Source of the DNA: Margaritifera margaritifera
Taxonomy: Eukaryota > Mollusca > Bivalvia > Unionida > Margaritiferidae
Length of the DNA: 64,000 nt
NCBI GenBank assembly: GCA_029931535.1
Contig: JAQPZY010001347.1
Coordinates: forward strand, 1,523,501-1,587,500
Direction: 5' to 3'
The position numbers were made by a program, and so were the translations under genes. Numbering within the stretch: position 1 is the first letter of the stretch; each line of letters begins with the position of its first letter. The notes beneath the pieces were generated by a model that saw only the letters and a list, made by a program, of their open reading frames with translations, had not been told where the DNA came from and searched no databases. Shown here piece after piece: positions 45,624 through 54,166 of the stretch.

Positions 45624-46361
45624 ATGGCTGCATCTTCTTCCTCTGCCTCGTCTGCTTCTTCTTCTGTGGTCAAAGTGATCGACGAAAAGTTAGATCGTCC
45701 TAGTTGGGAAGCTTTGTATCTGCGCCATCCTTTTAACATGTTGATTGCTGGACCCAGCGGTTCAGGCAAAACCGAATTTGTCAAACGTTTGATCGAACAC
45801 AAATCTCATCTGTTCGATCGTCCTCCTCAACGCATCGTGTGGTGTTACAAAGAGTGGCAATCATCTTACACTTTACTTCGTGAAAGTCAAGGAGATGCCA
45901 TTTCATTTGTGGAAGGCATCCCTCACGAAGACGATGGGATCGTGTCTGACATGAGTCAAACACATCTGGTCATCTTCGACGACATGTTAGGAGAAGACGA
46001 CGAAGAAATTAAACTTTGGTTTACACGAAAAGGACATCATCGGAATGCCAGCATCATTTACATTACTAAAAATTTATTTCAACAAAGTAAAGCCCATCGG
46101 ACCATCAGTCTCAACGCTCATTACGTGGTGTTGTTGAAAAGCCCCAGAGACAAATCTCAAGTGCAAGTGTTAGCCAAACAGTTAGGCACTCCTTGGCTGA
46201 ATTATGCGTACGACGATGCCACTCAAACACCTCATGCGTATTTACTCATCGACTTAAAACCGACCACTCCTGACTATTTGAGATTTTGTACCCCATTGTT
46301 TCACCATTGGTGCCAAGAAGGAGGTCCCGTCATTTGCACGTCCCCCTCGTCCACTCTCTGA
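45624..46361 (+). CDS. A32/FtsK-type genome packaging ATPase
   Basis: This enzyme pumps viral DNA into preformed capsids in Polintons, adintoviruses and giant viruses. The 245-codon frame is intact. A Ser-rich start is followed by HPFNMLIAGPSGSGKT, a perfect Walker A (about residues 37-52). Walker B is LVIFDDM (about residue 112), and an IIYITKN sensor-type strand follows near residue 150. Length is normal for the family. The ATG follows a TATA box, and the gene ends at TGA 46359. It is the only core gene with no lesion. Confidence 0.9.
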   Translation: MAASSSSASSASSSVVKVIDEKLDRPSWEALYLRHPFNMLIAGPSGSGKTEFVKRLIEHKSHLFDRPPQRIVWCYKEWQSSYTLLRESQGDAISFVEGIPHEDDGIVSDMSQTHLVIFDDMLGEDDEEIKLWFTRKGHHRNASIIYITKNLFQQSKAHRTISLNAHYVVLLKSPRDKSQVQVLAKQLGTPWLNYAYDDATQTPHAYLLIDLKPTTPDYLRFCTPLFHHWCQEGGPVICTSPSSTL

Positions 46362-46372
46362 AAGGAAAAAAC

Positions 46373-46380
46373 TATAAAAA
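46373..46380 (+). promoter_or_regulatory. TATA box of the basic core gene
   Basis: TATAAAAA lies 44 bp before the ATG at 46417 and 12 bp after the ATPase stop. Confidence 0.6.
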
Positions 46381-46416
46381 CATCTACTGCATCATTTCTT
46401 TCTCACAGTCTTCGAG

Positions 46417-47270
46417 ATGACTTCCTTTCAAGCTCATCCTTCTGCCAAATTGATTCGTGCCTTGTATGGCATCAGTCGCGAAAAAAATGCACGAGTCCGT
46501 GCCCGTTTGTTAGAACTTAGTCTCAAAGAAGTGTTACAATGGTTTACTTTGACGGCACATCAATTACTGCAAGGCATCATTCACATCCCTCATCAAACCC
46601 AACATTTTTTTTAAAAACATAAAGTGGCGTTGTCACACTGGCTGATCCTAGAATCGATCCACGCACTAAAAAACAAATCATTTTAACCCCTGGAGGGAGC
46701 GGTTCTTTAGGAGGGGTCATGATTCGTTCACTTTTGAAATGGGATCCTAATGCCCAAACCAAAAAACCAAAAACCAAAAAGAAAAGCCCCTAGAAGAAAA
46801 GCCCTAAGAAGAAAGCCCCAAAGAAAAAGAAAAGCCCTGCCAAGAAAACACCAACCACTGCGACCCGCAAGAGAGGTACTGCTGCGAGGACGCAAACGTA
46901 CACCCGCAAGCCATGACAGGCAGCAGTGACGAGGTCTCCTTCTCCTGCGTCCACATCGTCATCACCTCCCTTCATGATGATGCCTGCCAAACTGGACTTA
47001 AGATCCGTGTTTCCTAATTTGACGCAAAAATGGAAACCCATTTAGAAAGTCACCACTTCGGCTGATCTGGCCACTGCAGCGGCCGCTAAAAAAGTACCGT
47101 CCCCTAAAACCAAAGTCCAATAGAGAACCGGCGTGTTACAAAGTTTAGTGGATTTATCCAAAGAAGAACTGAGACGATTTAGTCCATTGAAAACACCTCA
47201 ACGTCGAGTGATGCCTGTCATGAAGATGGTACGTCGTGCAGACAATCAGTGGAGACGTGTTCCAGTATAA
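46417..47270 (+). pseudogene. H1-like basic virion core protein
   Basis: The N-terminal frame (46417-46614) gives a helical 65-residue start, then shifts at a run of eight T. The rest lies in one frame to TAA at 47268, with four in-frame stops (46791, 46914, 47043, 47121). It has a Gly-rich segment (TPGGSGSLGG), then a Lys/Ser/Pro tail (KKSPKKKAPKKKKSPAKK, interrupted upstream by a stop) like histone H1 C-termini and adenovirus core proteins. A conserved-looking end follows (LVDLSKEELRRFSPLKTP). It likely condensed the packaged DNA. Confidence 0.65.
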
Positions 47271-47272
47271 AA
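47266..47272 (+). promoter_or_regulatory. TATA box of the PX-like gene
   Basis: TATAAAA overlaps the stop codon of the basic core gene and lies 62 bp before the ATG at 47328. Confidence 0.55.
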
Positions 47273-47327
47273 TAGAAGTGTGACCTCCCGGACACCACAG
47301 TTCTATTTTTTGCTCCTGACATCTAAG

Positions 47328-47750
47328 ATGGCTCCCAAACGTGCACATCACCACCACCACTAAAAGAAGAAAGGCAAAACCAAAAAAGGACTTCCACCTC
47401 ATCTGGCTAAACATTAGGACGTCTTGTCTGTCCTGACCAAATCCAATCCTCCCATGCGAAAACAACTCATTCAAACAGCCCCTAAAGAAATCATCGATAC
47501 CGTGTGCGAATGTTGTTTAAACGTCTTGAAAGGAACAGTACCTTTGTCCAAGATACAGAAACAGAAATTAGGCAAACATCGGAACGTTCTTCGCCAAATA
47601 GTCTAAAAGAAAATACCTCTCCATCAAAAGAAAAAAATGTAGGTGCAACGAGGAGGATTTCTACCCATGCTGATAGGACCGTTGTTAAAAATAGCGGCTC
47701 CTCTGTTAGGAATGATTGCTGGACCGCTTTTAGGAGGTGTCATGCGATAA
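47328..47750 (+). pseudogene. PX-like minor core protein
   Basis: PX is the adintovirus counterpart of adenovirus core peptide pX. A single frame runs from ATG 47328 to TAA 47748 with four in-frame stops (47361, 47415, 47604, 47640) and no frameshift. The start is basic (MAPKRAHHHHH, then KKKGKTKKG). The middle is the conserved segment with TVCECCLNVLKGTVPLS. The end is hydrophobic and Gly/Pro-rich (LIGPLLKIAAPLLGMIAGPLL), typical of the family. Confidence 0.7.
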
Positions 47751-47751
47751 A

Positions 47752-48486
47752 AGGACGGGAAGAAAAGAAGATAAAAAGGACACCCTTCTCTGGAAAGACC
47801 ACACACTTGTACCTTTGGATGAAATGGAAGGACGAAAACTGACTTTAGTTCCTTACAAATGATGGATGGAATTCCATCGTTGGAACAAACAACGGATACC
47901 TCATTTACCTCCCAATCCCAATCTCCAAGAGATGTCACAGTTACAACAAGAATTACAAGTGCTGATGGATCGAAGCAATTTGTCAGAAACAGAAAAATCG
48001 CAACGGTACGGGCAACTCTTACAACGTCTTCAACTCTTTCACCAGAAAGCTGTAGACGAAACAGCTCAACCCACTCCGAGAGATTTCAAAGCCCAGATGA
48101 AAAGCCAACGTAAAGTCACCACCACTAAAACAGACACTGCCTCGGGGATGACAGAAGAAGACGATGAGCCCTGAGAAGTGTTTCAAGCTCCGTCTGCTCC
48201 TTCCATCTCTAGTAAGATTGCTGTGGCCTTGTTGACACCCTCACCTACCCCTCATCGAGAAAAAATGAAAGATTGGGTTCATAAGAGGATTGCCACTCCT
48301 CCTTCAGCAGAAGAAAAAAAGAAAGAAAGCAAGACCGAAGTGAAATAAGACACCACCACCAAGAAGAAACCTGCCATCACCCCTTCTTCACTACCCACTC
48401 CTGTGGCTCGTCGAACGCGTCAAGCCACTTCGTCCAAACCTCACGACACCCAAAGTAGTAGCATCGAACAGTGGGTGACTTATTGA
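47752..48486 (+). pseudogene. Polinton virion-associated gene (LVPxD-type), broken
   Basis: One frame runs from about 47775 to TGA at 48484 with in-frame stops at 47860, 48172 and 48346. It starts with a HTLVPLDEMEGRK-type segment common to a small Polinton gene next to PX. A Gln/Leu-rich helix (LQQELQVLMDRSNL) and low-complexity Ser/Thr/Pro/Lys sequence with TPSPTPHREK follow. No ATG is clear. Function is unknown; position suggests a minor virion or scaffold component. Confidence 0.5.
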
Positions 48487-48497
48487 GGAGTCAAACC

Positions 48498-49608
48498 ATG
48501 GAGAAACTTTTAGCTAGCCTTTACTACAATCCTGGCCATGCTGCTGGTTACGGAGGAGTTCAAAAATTGTATCGGGCTGCCAAAATATAAATTGAAAAGT
48601 GTATGTTTGCCAGAAGTACAACGATGGTTACAAGAACAATCGATGTACACGTTACACAAAACCATTTGACGAAAATTTTCTAGAAGTCCAACTACAGTGG
48701 AGGGCATCGATCATCAATGGCAAGCCGATTTAGCTGACGTCTCTCATTTGACAGCCTACAATCATGGTCACAAATATTTGTTTTGTGTCATTGACATGTT
48801 TTTCAAATTGGCTTGGGTCGTGCCTTTGACTTCTAAAAGCAGCACCGAATTGGTACGTGCCTTAAAACTGGTGTTGAAACAAAGTGGTCGTCACCCTTTG
48901 CGATGGCAAACCGACAAAGGCACCGAATTTCTAAACCAAGCTTTTCAAAAAGAATTGAAACAAAGACACATTCATTTTTTTACCACCGAAAATCCTGAAA
49001 CCAAAGCTAGTGTCGTGGAACGTTTTCAAAGAACTTTGAAAGAACGCATGTGGAAATATTTTACACATCAACACACTCTCAAGTACATTGACGTGTTACC
49101 ACGTTTAGTCAAAGCGTACAATCAATCGTATCATCGAAGCATCGGATGTGCCCCCGAAAAGGTCACCCCTGAAAACGAAGTGAAGGTGTTTGATTGATTG
49201 TTTGGTACACCGCAGAGGAGACATCAGAAGAAAGCCCTGCTGCTTAAGACGGGAGATTGGGTTCGCATTGGAAAAATCAAACACACTTTTGACAAAGGTT
49301 ATTTACCCAACTGGACCACCGAATTGTTTCGTGTCACTGGACCCGTGTGTGGACGTGATCCTCCCATCTATAAATTGGAAGACATGCACGGAGAAGTGTT
49401 AAAATAAACTTTTCACTTACCTGAGTTACAACGAGTGACCAAAAAAGAAGATGACTTGTACGACATCAAAAGTATTCTCGAACGAAGAACACGCAAAGTG
49501 GGCAAACATCGAGTGGAAGAAGTCAAAGTGCGTTGGAAAGGATATCCTCCTAGTTTTTATTCTTGGATTGCCGCTTCCCAAGTCGTCAACTATAAAAAGA
49601 AGAAGTAA
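48498..49608 (+). pseudogene. Retroviral-type (rve) integrase with chromodomain
   Basis: This enzyme inserts the element into chromosomes. ATG 48498 follows the previous stop by 12 bp. The N-terminal part (SLYYNPGHAAGYGG) changes frame near 48585, with a TGA at 48667. The catalytic core keeps all three acidic residues: WQADLADV (first Asp), WQTDKGTEF (second Asp) and the Glu of ASVVERFQRTLK. A TGA at 49195 and a TAA at 49405 lie before the C-terminal domain and a chromodomain (SILERRTRKVG...VRWKGYPPSFYSWI, ending TAA 49606), which in other elements guides insertion to modified histones. Confidence 0.85.
49591..49598 (+). promoter_or_regulatory. TATA-like box inside the integrase end
   Basis: TATAAAAA lies within the last codons of the chromodomain, only 23 bp before the ATG at 49614. 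It is too close for that ATG unless the leader is nearly absent, so its role is uncertain. Confidence 0.35.
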
Positions 49609-49613
49609 CCAAC

Positions 49614-50048
49614 ATGCCGTTCAACACAGCCACGACCTCTACTCCTTCGCAGAGTTCTTTTCAAGAATTACACAAACAACCTTTGTGGGTGTGGTGCGGA
49701 GAACGTGTGCCTAAAAATCAAATCGTCTTTTTCTGCCAAATCTTTGTGGTGTATTGTGTCATTGGAGCAGCCATTGCCAATTTGAGTTTGCAACAAGGGG
49801 ACAAACAATTGTGGACCATTTTACTCAGCAGTTGCATCGGTTATCTTCTACCCAGTCCCTCCTTGAAATTTACGACGACGGAGAGTCACAACAACAACCA
49901 CCACAGCAACCAGCACAACGGTACGGCCAATGCCAGTCCACCTTCTTCCAGTCACCACAACAGCAGTCCTCTGTTGGAACCGTTTGAACATCATTCTCCT
50001 GTGCACTCAAGTGACTCCTCGGAGACCAGAACCACCTTGGAACTATGA
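49614..50048 (+). CDS. Two-helix membrane protein of Polintons
   Basis: The frame is intact over 144 codons. Membrane helices lie at about residues 42-60 (IVFFCQIFVVYCVIGAAIA) and 70-84 (WTILLSSCIGYLLPSP). The WxxLLSSCxGYLLPxP block is characteristic of a small conserved Polinton/adintovirus protein of unknown role, presumably in the virion membrane or assembly. The tail is Ser/His/Asn-rich. Its TGA (50046) overlaps the next ATG (50045) as ATGA. Confidence 0.7.
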   Translation: MPFNTATTSTPSQSSFQELHKQPLWVWCGERVPKNQIVFFCQIFVVYCVIGAAIANLSLQQGDKQLWTILLSSCIGYLLPSPSLKFTTTESHNNNHHSNQHNGTANASPPSSSHHNSSPLLEPFEHHSPVHSSDSSETRTTLEL

Positions 50049-50826
50049 ATAACCAATTGTATTTAACTTTACCTAGTGACAGTTCCATGGATGTGTTTCC
50101 CAACAACACCTTATGTTGTTTCACGGCCAAATTACCTCAGGCCATCCAATTGGATCACGAAGCTCATTGGGAAGTAGGTTTGGTAGAAATAATTCATCCT
50201 ACGCAAGCCAAGAACATCGACGCAGGTCAAAACACTTTCATCGTGGATATCCTCAACGAACAAGTGCAACAACACTTGGACACCCATGAACCTGGCCTTT
50301 ACGAATCCAAAAAGGTATTCCCTGCCACTCCTCCCGTGACCAGCTATACCATGAGAATTCCTGAGGGGCATTATTTTAGTGCTCGAATTTGGTGGACACG
50401 ATTGCGATCGTCTTCGAGGCCCAATTTGCCAAAGCCTTAGAGAAAGCCAAGAAATCGGTACAGATCGCTTACCATTCTGTGGCACACCGTCTCTTGATAC
50501 TATTTTCGGATGACAAAACATTGGCCATCACTTTTTCTCCTGGGTTGTATGCTAGTTTGGGTGGAAATAAAATGTATCCTAATAGAAAAGTTCAAAGCAA
50601 CTCAGGATTCGCCAAGGGTTTTTGCCACCCTATCGAATTGAACATTGGACTGAATTTAATGTTTTTGTACTCAGATGTGGTGGAGTACAACGTGGTGGGA
50701 TACACAGCCATTCCGTTACTGAGAGTCATTCCTTTCAAAGTGGATTCTGCTGTTGCCGCGTATGAAGAAGGTGGAAATATGTACTCCAGAGCACCTACTA
50801 TGAAAGGTTCTGGTATGTGTTTGTAG
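50045..50826 (+). pseudogene. Minor capsid (penton-type) protein, frameshifted and truncated
   Basis: Single jelly-roll penton proteins form capsid vertices. The start (LYLTLPSDSSMDVFPNN, then WEVGLVEI) is the signature of Polinton minor capsid proteins. The frame changes near 50389 and continues through ITFSPGLYASLGG and a YNVVGYTAIPLLRV block. The family's final strands should follow; here the frame runs into a 30-bp segment also found inverted at 44601 and stops at TAG 50824. The major capsid gene that normally follows is absent. Confidence 0.8.
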
Positions 50827-50839
50827 AGTGTTCGTATAG

Positions 50840-51035
50840 AGTGTGTTTGTGGTATGTGTTGGATAAAAAAAAAAAAAAAAAAAAAGGGTTGTGTGGTGTG
50901 TGTTTGTGTTTTGTTAAAAAAAATAAAAAAGGGTTGTGTGGTGTGTGTTTGTGTTTGATAAAAAAAGAAAAAAATTTAAAAAATTTGTATGTAAGGGGTG
51001 TGTGTGTGTTTTGATAAACAATTTTTATCAAAAGT
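50840..51035. repeat. Low-complexity GTGTGTTTG / A-run repeats
   Basis: Three tandem copies of GGGTTGTGTGGTGTGTGTTTG plus an A-rich run, then TTTTGATAAACAATTTTTAT with its complement, a short hairpin. The same block recurs at 51610-51800. Confidence 0.75.
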
Positions 51036-51255
51036 ATTTTCTTTTAGGTCCGCGTACTGGGTCTGTGTTTTGGGGGTAAGGGGTGGTGGAGTGCAGAATC
51101 AGCGAAGCATAGAATGACATCATATGGATGACATCAGACACGGGTAGTGTGGGTGATGTTTTTTTAGCTGTGAGGGATGTTTTCCTTCACGTCCGCGCTT
51201 CCAACATATAAAGTGACGCCTTCCCCCGGTCGAGCTACCCCGTTGATTCATCAAG
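51035..51255 (+). promoter_or_regulatory. Promoter module of terminal gene 1
   Basis: It carries GGTCCGCGTACTGGGTCTGT at the left, GTTTTCCTTCACGTCCGCGC, then CATATAAAG (TATA at 51207-51213), 49 bp before the ATG at 51256. The same blocks in the same order occur at 51808-51958. Shared upstream boxes (TCCGCG repeated twice per module) are candidate factor sites. Confidence 0.65.
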
Positions 51256-51531
51256 ATGAATAAGACAGAAATGATACGACAGATCCGAGTGCATCTAGAG
51301 GTAGTGTGGCACCTCCTAAGGGAAATGGAGAAGAGGGAGGAGGAGGAAAAAGAGAAGAAGGAGCCCATCAGGCCGCATCAGATGATGACGGAGGATTGGG
51401 AAACTGAAGCGACCCATCCTCCGTCGGCTTTCCTCATCTCCAAGAAACAACGACAATGGAGCAGTAAAGCTAGATGGAGTGGGAGCTGTGCGGCATGTAG
51501 GGCTGGACAAGGGAGGTGTCCACACCTCTAG
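51256..51531 (+). CDS. Right terminal gene 1, unknown, with histone-type 3' end
   Basis: The frame is open for 91 codons from an ATG 49 bp after a TATA box to TAG at 51529. The first half is a charged helix (REMEKREEEEKEKKEP). The second half is polar and ends Cys-rich (GSCAACRAGQGRC). The frame may shift late, since the end looks unlike the start. A stem-loop lies 20 nt after the stop. No family is recognised. Confidence 0.5.
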   Translation: MNKTEMIRQIRVHLEVVWHLLREMEKREEEEKEKKEPIRPHQMMTEDWETEATHPPSAFLISKKQRQWSSKARWSGSCAACRAGQGRCPHL

Positions 51532-51550
51532 ATGCACTTAAAAACCCAAA

Positions 51551-51585
51551 GGCCCTTTTCAGGCCACCCATTTAACAAGAAAAGA
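51551..51585 (+). terminator. Histone-type mRNA 3' end after terminal gene 1
   Basis: The stem-loop reads GGCCCTTTTCAGGCC (51551-51565), one G short on the 3' arm. ACCCA (51566-51570) and CAAGAAAAGA (51576-51585) follow. The next 20 bp (TTAATTTTCATTATTG) also match the TIR copies, so this unit and the right-end unit are paralogous tandem duplicates. Confidence 0.7.
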
Positions 51586-51609
51586 TTAATTTTCATTATT
51601 GCGATATAT

Positions 51610-51805
51610 ATGTGTTTGTATGTGGTGTGTTTGTGTTTGTCTTCCCACTTCAAAACAAATTCCATTCCCTGGTATGTGTTTGTGTTTGATAAAAAAAAAT
51701 AAAAAATAAAAAATGGATTGTGTGGTGTGTGTTTGATAAAAAATGAAAAAAATGGATTGTGTGGTGTGTGTTTGATACATTTTTTTATCAAAAATACTTT
51801 CTCTT
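51610..51805. repeat. Second copy of the GTGTGTTTG / A-run block
   Basis: It shares TGTGTGGTGTGTGTTTGATA and the terminal TTTTTTATCAAAAATACTTT hairpin arm with 50840-51035, confirming a tandem duplication of the whole unit. Confidence 0.75.
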
Positions 51806-51958
51806 TGGTCCGCGTACTGGGTCTGTGTTTTTTTTAGGTGTGATCAGATTTTGTATGTATGTTTTTTTTGGAAAGGAATGTTTTCCTTCACGTCCGCGCT
51901 TCCAGCATATAAAGCGGCGCCTTCCGCAGTCGCACCATTCACAATTCACTCAACAACA
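51806..51958 (+). promoter_or_regulatory. Promoter module of terminal gene 2
   Basis: GGTCCGCGTACTGGGTCTGT, GTTTTCCTTCACGTCCGCGC and CATATAAAG (TATA at 51908-51914) repeat the module at 51035. The ATG at 51959 is 45 bp after the TATA box. Confidence 0.65.
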
Positions 51959-52558
51959 ATGAATACCTAGAATTATTGCAGGAAGTCTGGGATGTGATGG
52001 TGAGTGTGGAGTCTTTGGTGGAAAGGATGGAGTGTTGGTGGAGATACCCGGCCACCAAGTCATACGTCACCAGCCAACTGGTAGCTCTCACCTCAGCGAG
52101 GAGGCTGGTGAACGATGTCTTGGTGGAGGAAATCCAAAAGACTTCTTTGGTCCCTTGTTGTAAGGGGTTCATCAAGACGACCCTAGACTTACTGGAAGGG
52201 GTGGAATACTTCCTAAACCAAGTCCAGGAAGATTGGTGGATCTATCCCCCCCCCCCCCCCAGTAGCGTCCGGCACGAAGTGGTGAACTTCTACATTGTGA
52301 AATTACTTCTCAGGAAATTATTAGAGAAGTAAGTTGCCCACATCAAGACCTTGTGGGCACTAGAAAGAACCAAGAAGGAGCAGGCCAAGAAAGAACAGGA
52401 ATTCCAGCGCCTGAATTTGAACTGGATGAAAATCCAGGACAAGTTTAGGCAAATGGGACATCCCGACTGGCTACCTCATCCACCAACACCCCAGAAGAAA
52501 AAAAAAGACCAACACCCTCCTGGGCTTCCTGACCCAATGTTGGAGAAAACATTAACCA
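51959..52558 (+). pseudogene. Right terminal gene 2, outward-reading, unknown helical protein
   Basis: The ATG at 51959 is followed at once by TAG in its own frame. The long frame is offset by one base and runs 51961-52332 (TAA), then continues in the same frame into the TIR (52674). It encodes helices (EVWDVMVSVESLVERM, LVALTSARRLVNDVL), a Pro run encoded by a C homopolymer near 52248, and a charged helix (KKEQAKKEQEFQRL). It mirrors the left terminal gene: outward-reading and ending in the TIR stem-loop. A run of nine A near 52498 may mark another frameshift. Confidence 0.5.
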
Positions 52559-52905
52559 ACTCCAATGGCCCTTTTCAGGACCAACCATTTTTCAAGAAAA
52601 GATTAATTTTCATTATTGCCATACTTCTATCCCTCCCTCCCTGTTTTCCTTTTCCCGTTCCTTTCCCGTTTTAGGCTGGATAGGCCCCATGTTCATTTTC
52701 CCGTTTGAGGCTGGATAGGCCCCTATGTTCATTTTCCCATTTGAGTCTCAAGTGCCCCCGCTATGTTAAATTTCCCTTGAGGCTGGATAGGCCCCCATGT
52801 TCATTTCCCGTTTGAGTCTCAAGTGCCCCACCATGTTAAATTTCCCTTGAGGCTGGAGAGCCCACCTGGAAAATCTTGAGGCTCAATACCCCCCCCACCC
52901 ACCCC
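52559..52905 (-). repeat. Right terminal inverted repeat
   Basis: This is the reverse complement of the left terminal repeat, from ACTCCAATGGCCC at its inner edge to a C-rich run (to 52905). It carries the same internal tandem units (GTTCATTTTCCCGTTTGAGG, GGCTGGATAGGCCCC) and the same stem-loop near its inner edge. Confidence 0.9.
52567..52602 (+). terminator. Histone-type mRNA 3' end, right TIR
   Basis: The stem-loop reads GGCCCTTTTCAGGACC (52567-52582, one C-A mismatch, loop TTTC). AACCA and CAAGAAAAGA (52593-52602) follow. It is the TIR counterpart of 37362-37398 and serves the opposite terminal gene. Confidence 0.7.
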
Positions 52906-54019
52906 AGCTGTAGAACTGAGGTTTTCTTGCAGAATAATAAAACATTATGGACAGACAGGGTCATTGCATAAATCACTGTCAAAATCTTAGACATATAAAA
53001 AGATTAAACACAATTATATACATGTATTTGGGGGGGGGGATCAATGCCAATTAGTCAATTAAAGAAGTTCAGTATATATATGAAGCAGCATTATACAATT
53101 ACTGACTTTTCATTTCAGCTGATACATGGATATATCAAACCCAGATTAAAATTATATTCTCCAAAGCAGGCCAAAGTGAATGTAATTCTTTCTAGGGTTG
53201 ATAAATCCTTGCATGAACATAAATCAGAAATAAGTATTTGTTATCTTATATGACTTATTTCCTAGTGTTCTTTTACTGAATTTGTTTGAATTGAGAAAAG
53301 TGAATCAGTTTTGAATTTTTAAATAAACTGAAAAACAATGTAAACAAAAAATTACAACAAAATGATTGACTTTTAATTTATCAGGTACAGTACTGGTTTT
53401 AATTTGATAATCAAGATCAAAAATAAAAAAAGTTAACAAAATTATCAGAACCAATTTTTTTATTTGTCCTGGTAATTTTTAGTCCCCAGCATTTTTACTG
53501 AAAACAAAATATATGGCTCGATGAAAGGTCAGAAAGACAGACAGACAAGACAGATGAACAGACTGAGAGATGTCTGATGGAAAAGTCACACAGTTGCCAG
53601 TCATTTAATAGTAATGTGTTATGCATGAACTCAAAATGAACACTGCGAAAAGATGTCGGGTGAGCCTTTGGAATCATATGGTACCCTTGCATGCACACAT
53701 GGTTGATATTACATTTAGCAGCAACAGCTTCAGGTGTTTTAATGAATCAGAATACAGCAAAGTGAAAGTCATATAATAGTTTACAGCTGTAGATCCATGG
53801 TCAAGGTTATTTAAAGATCAAGGACAGAAAATTAATTTATCTACATTTTACAGATTTCCATCACAATGTGAAAGCTCTGATACAACACAATATATGGAAT
53901 GCAAACAATGGTAATCAGTGCTGTTGGACTATTTTTTCCAACACAGGAACAAATATTTCTACTTGACAGGATGTTTTGTCCCTGTGAGATGCTATTAATT
54001 ACAGTAAAATAAACCCTGG
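52906..54019. other. Host DNA without recognisable features
   Basis: This is AT-rich flank of the Polinton with a G run at 53030-53039. No exon or repeat was recognised. Confidence 0.5.
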
Positions 54020-54125
54020 TGGAGGGGTATTGTATTATCATGTCAGTAGGGGTATTGTATTATCATGTCAGTAGGGGTATTGTATTATCATGTCAGTAGG
54101 GGTATTGTATTATCATGTCAGTAGC
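54020..54125. repeat. 25-bp minisatellite, four copies
   Basis: The unit AGGGGTATTGTATTATCATG plus TCAGT repeats four times without change. Confidence 0.9.
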
Positions 54126-54166
54126 TAAAGTGAACTGTGTTTCAAAAACCATCGCATCAAAATACT

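Larger units (their letters stand above)
37063..52905. mobile_element. Polinton/Maverick (adintovirus-type) endogenous virus-like element
   Basis: This is a 15.8-kb unit bounded by about 345-bp terminal inverted repeats. It encodes the Polinton hallmark set: protein-primed type B DNA polymerase, A32/FtsK-type packaging ATPase, retroviral-type integrase with chromodomain, penton-type minor capsid protein and PX-like core protein. A BIR gene, an H1-like core gene, zinc-knuckle and membrane genes are added. It is visibly less AT-rich than the flanks. Both outer edges run into G/C homopolymers, so I could not fix a 6-bp target duplication. Many genes carry stops or frameshifts, and no major capsid or protease gene was found, so it is a fossil. 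Confidence 0.9.
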
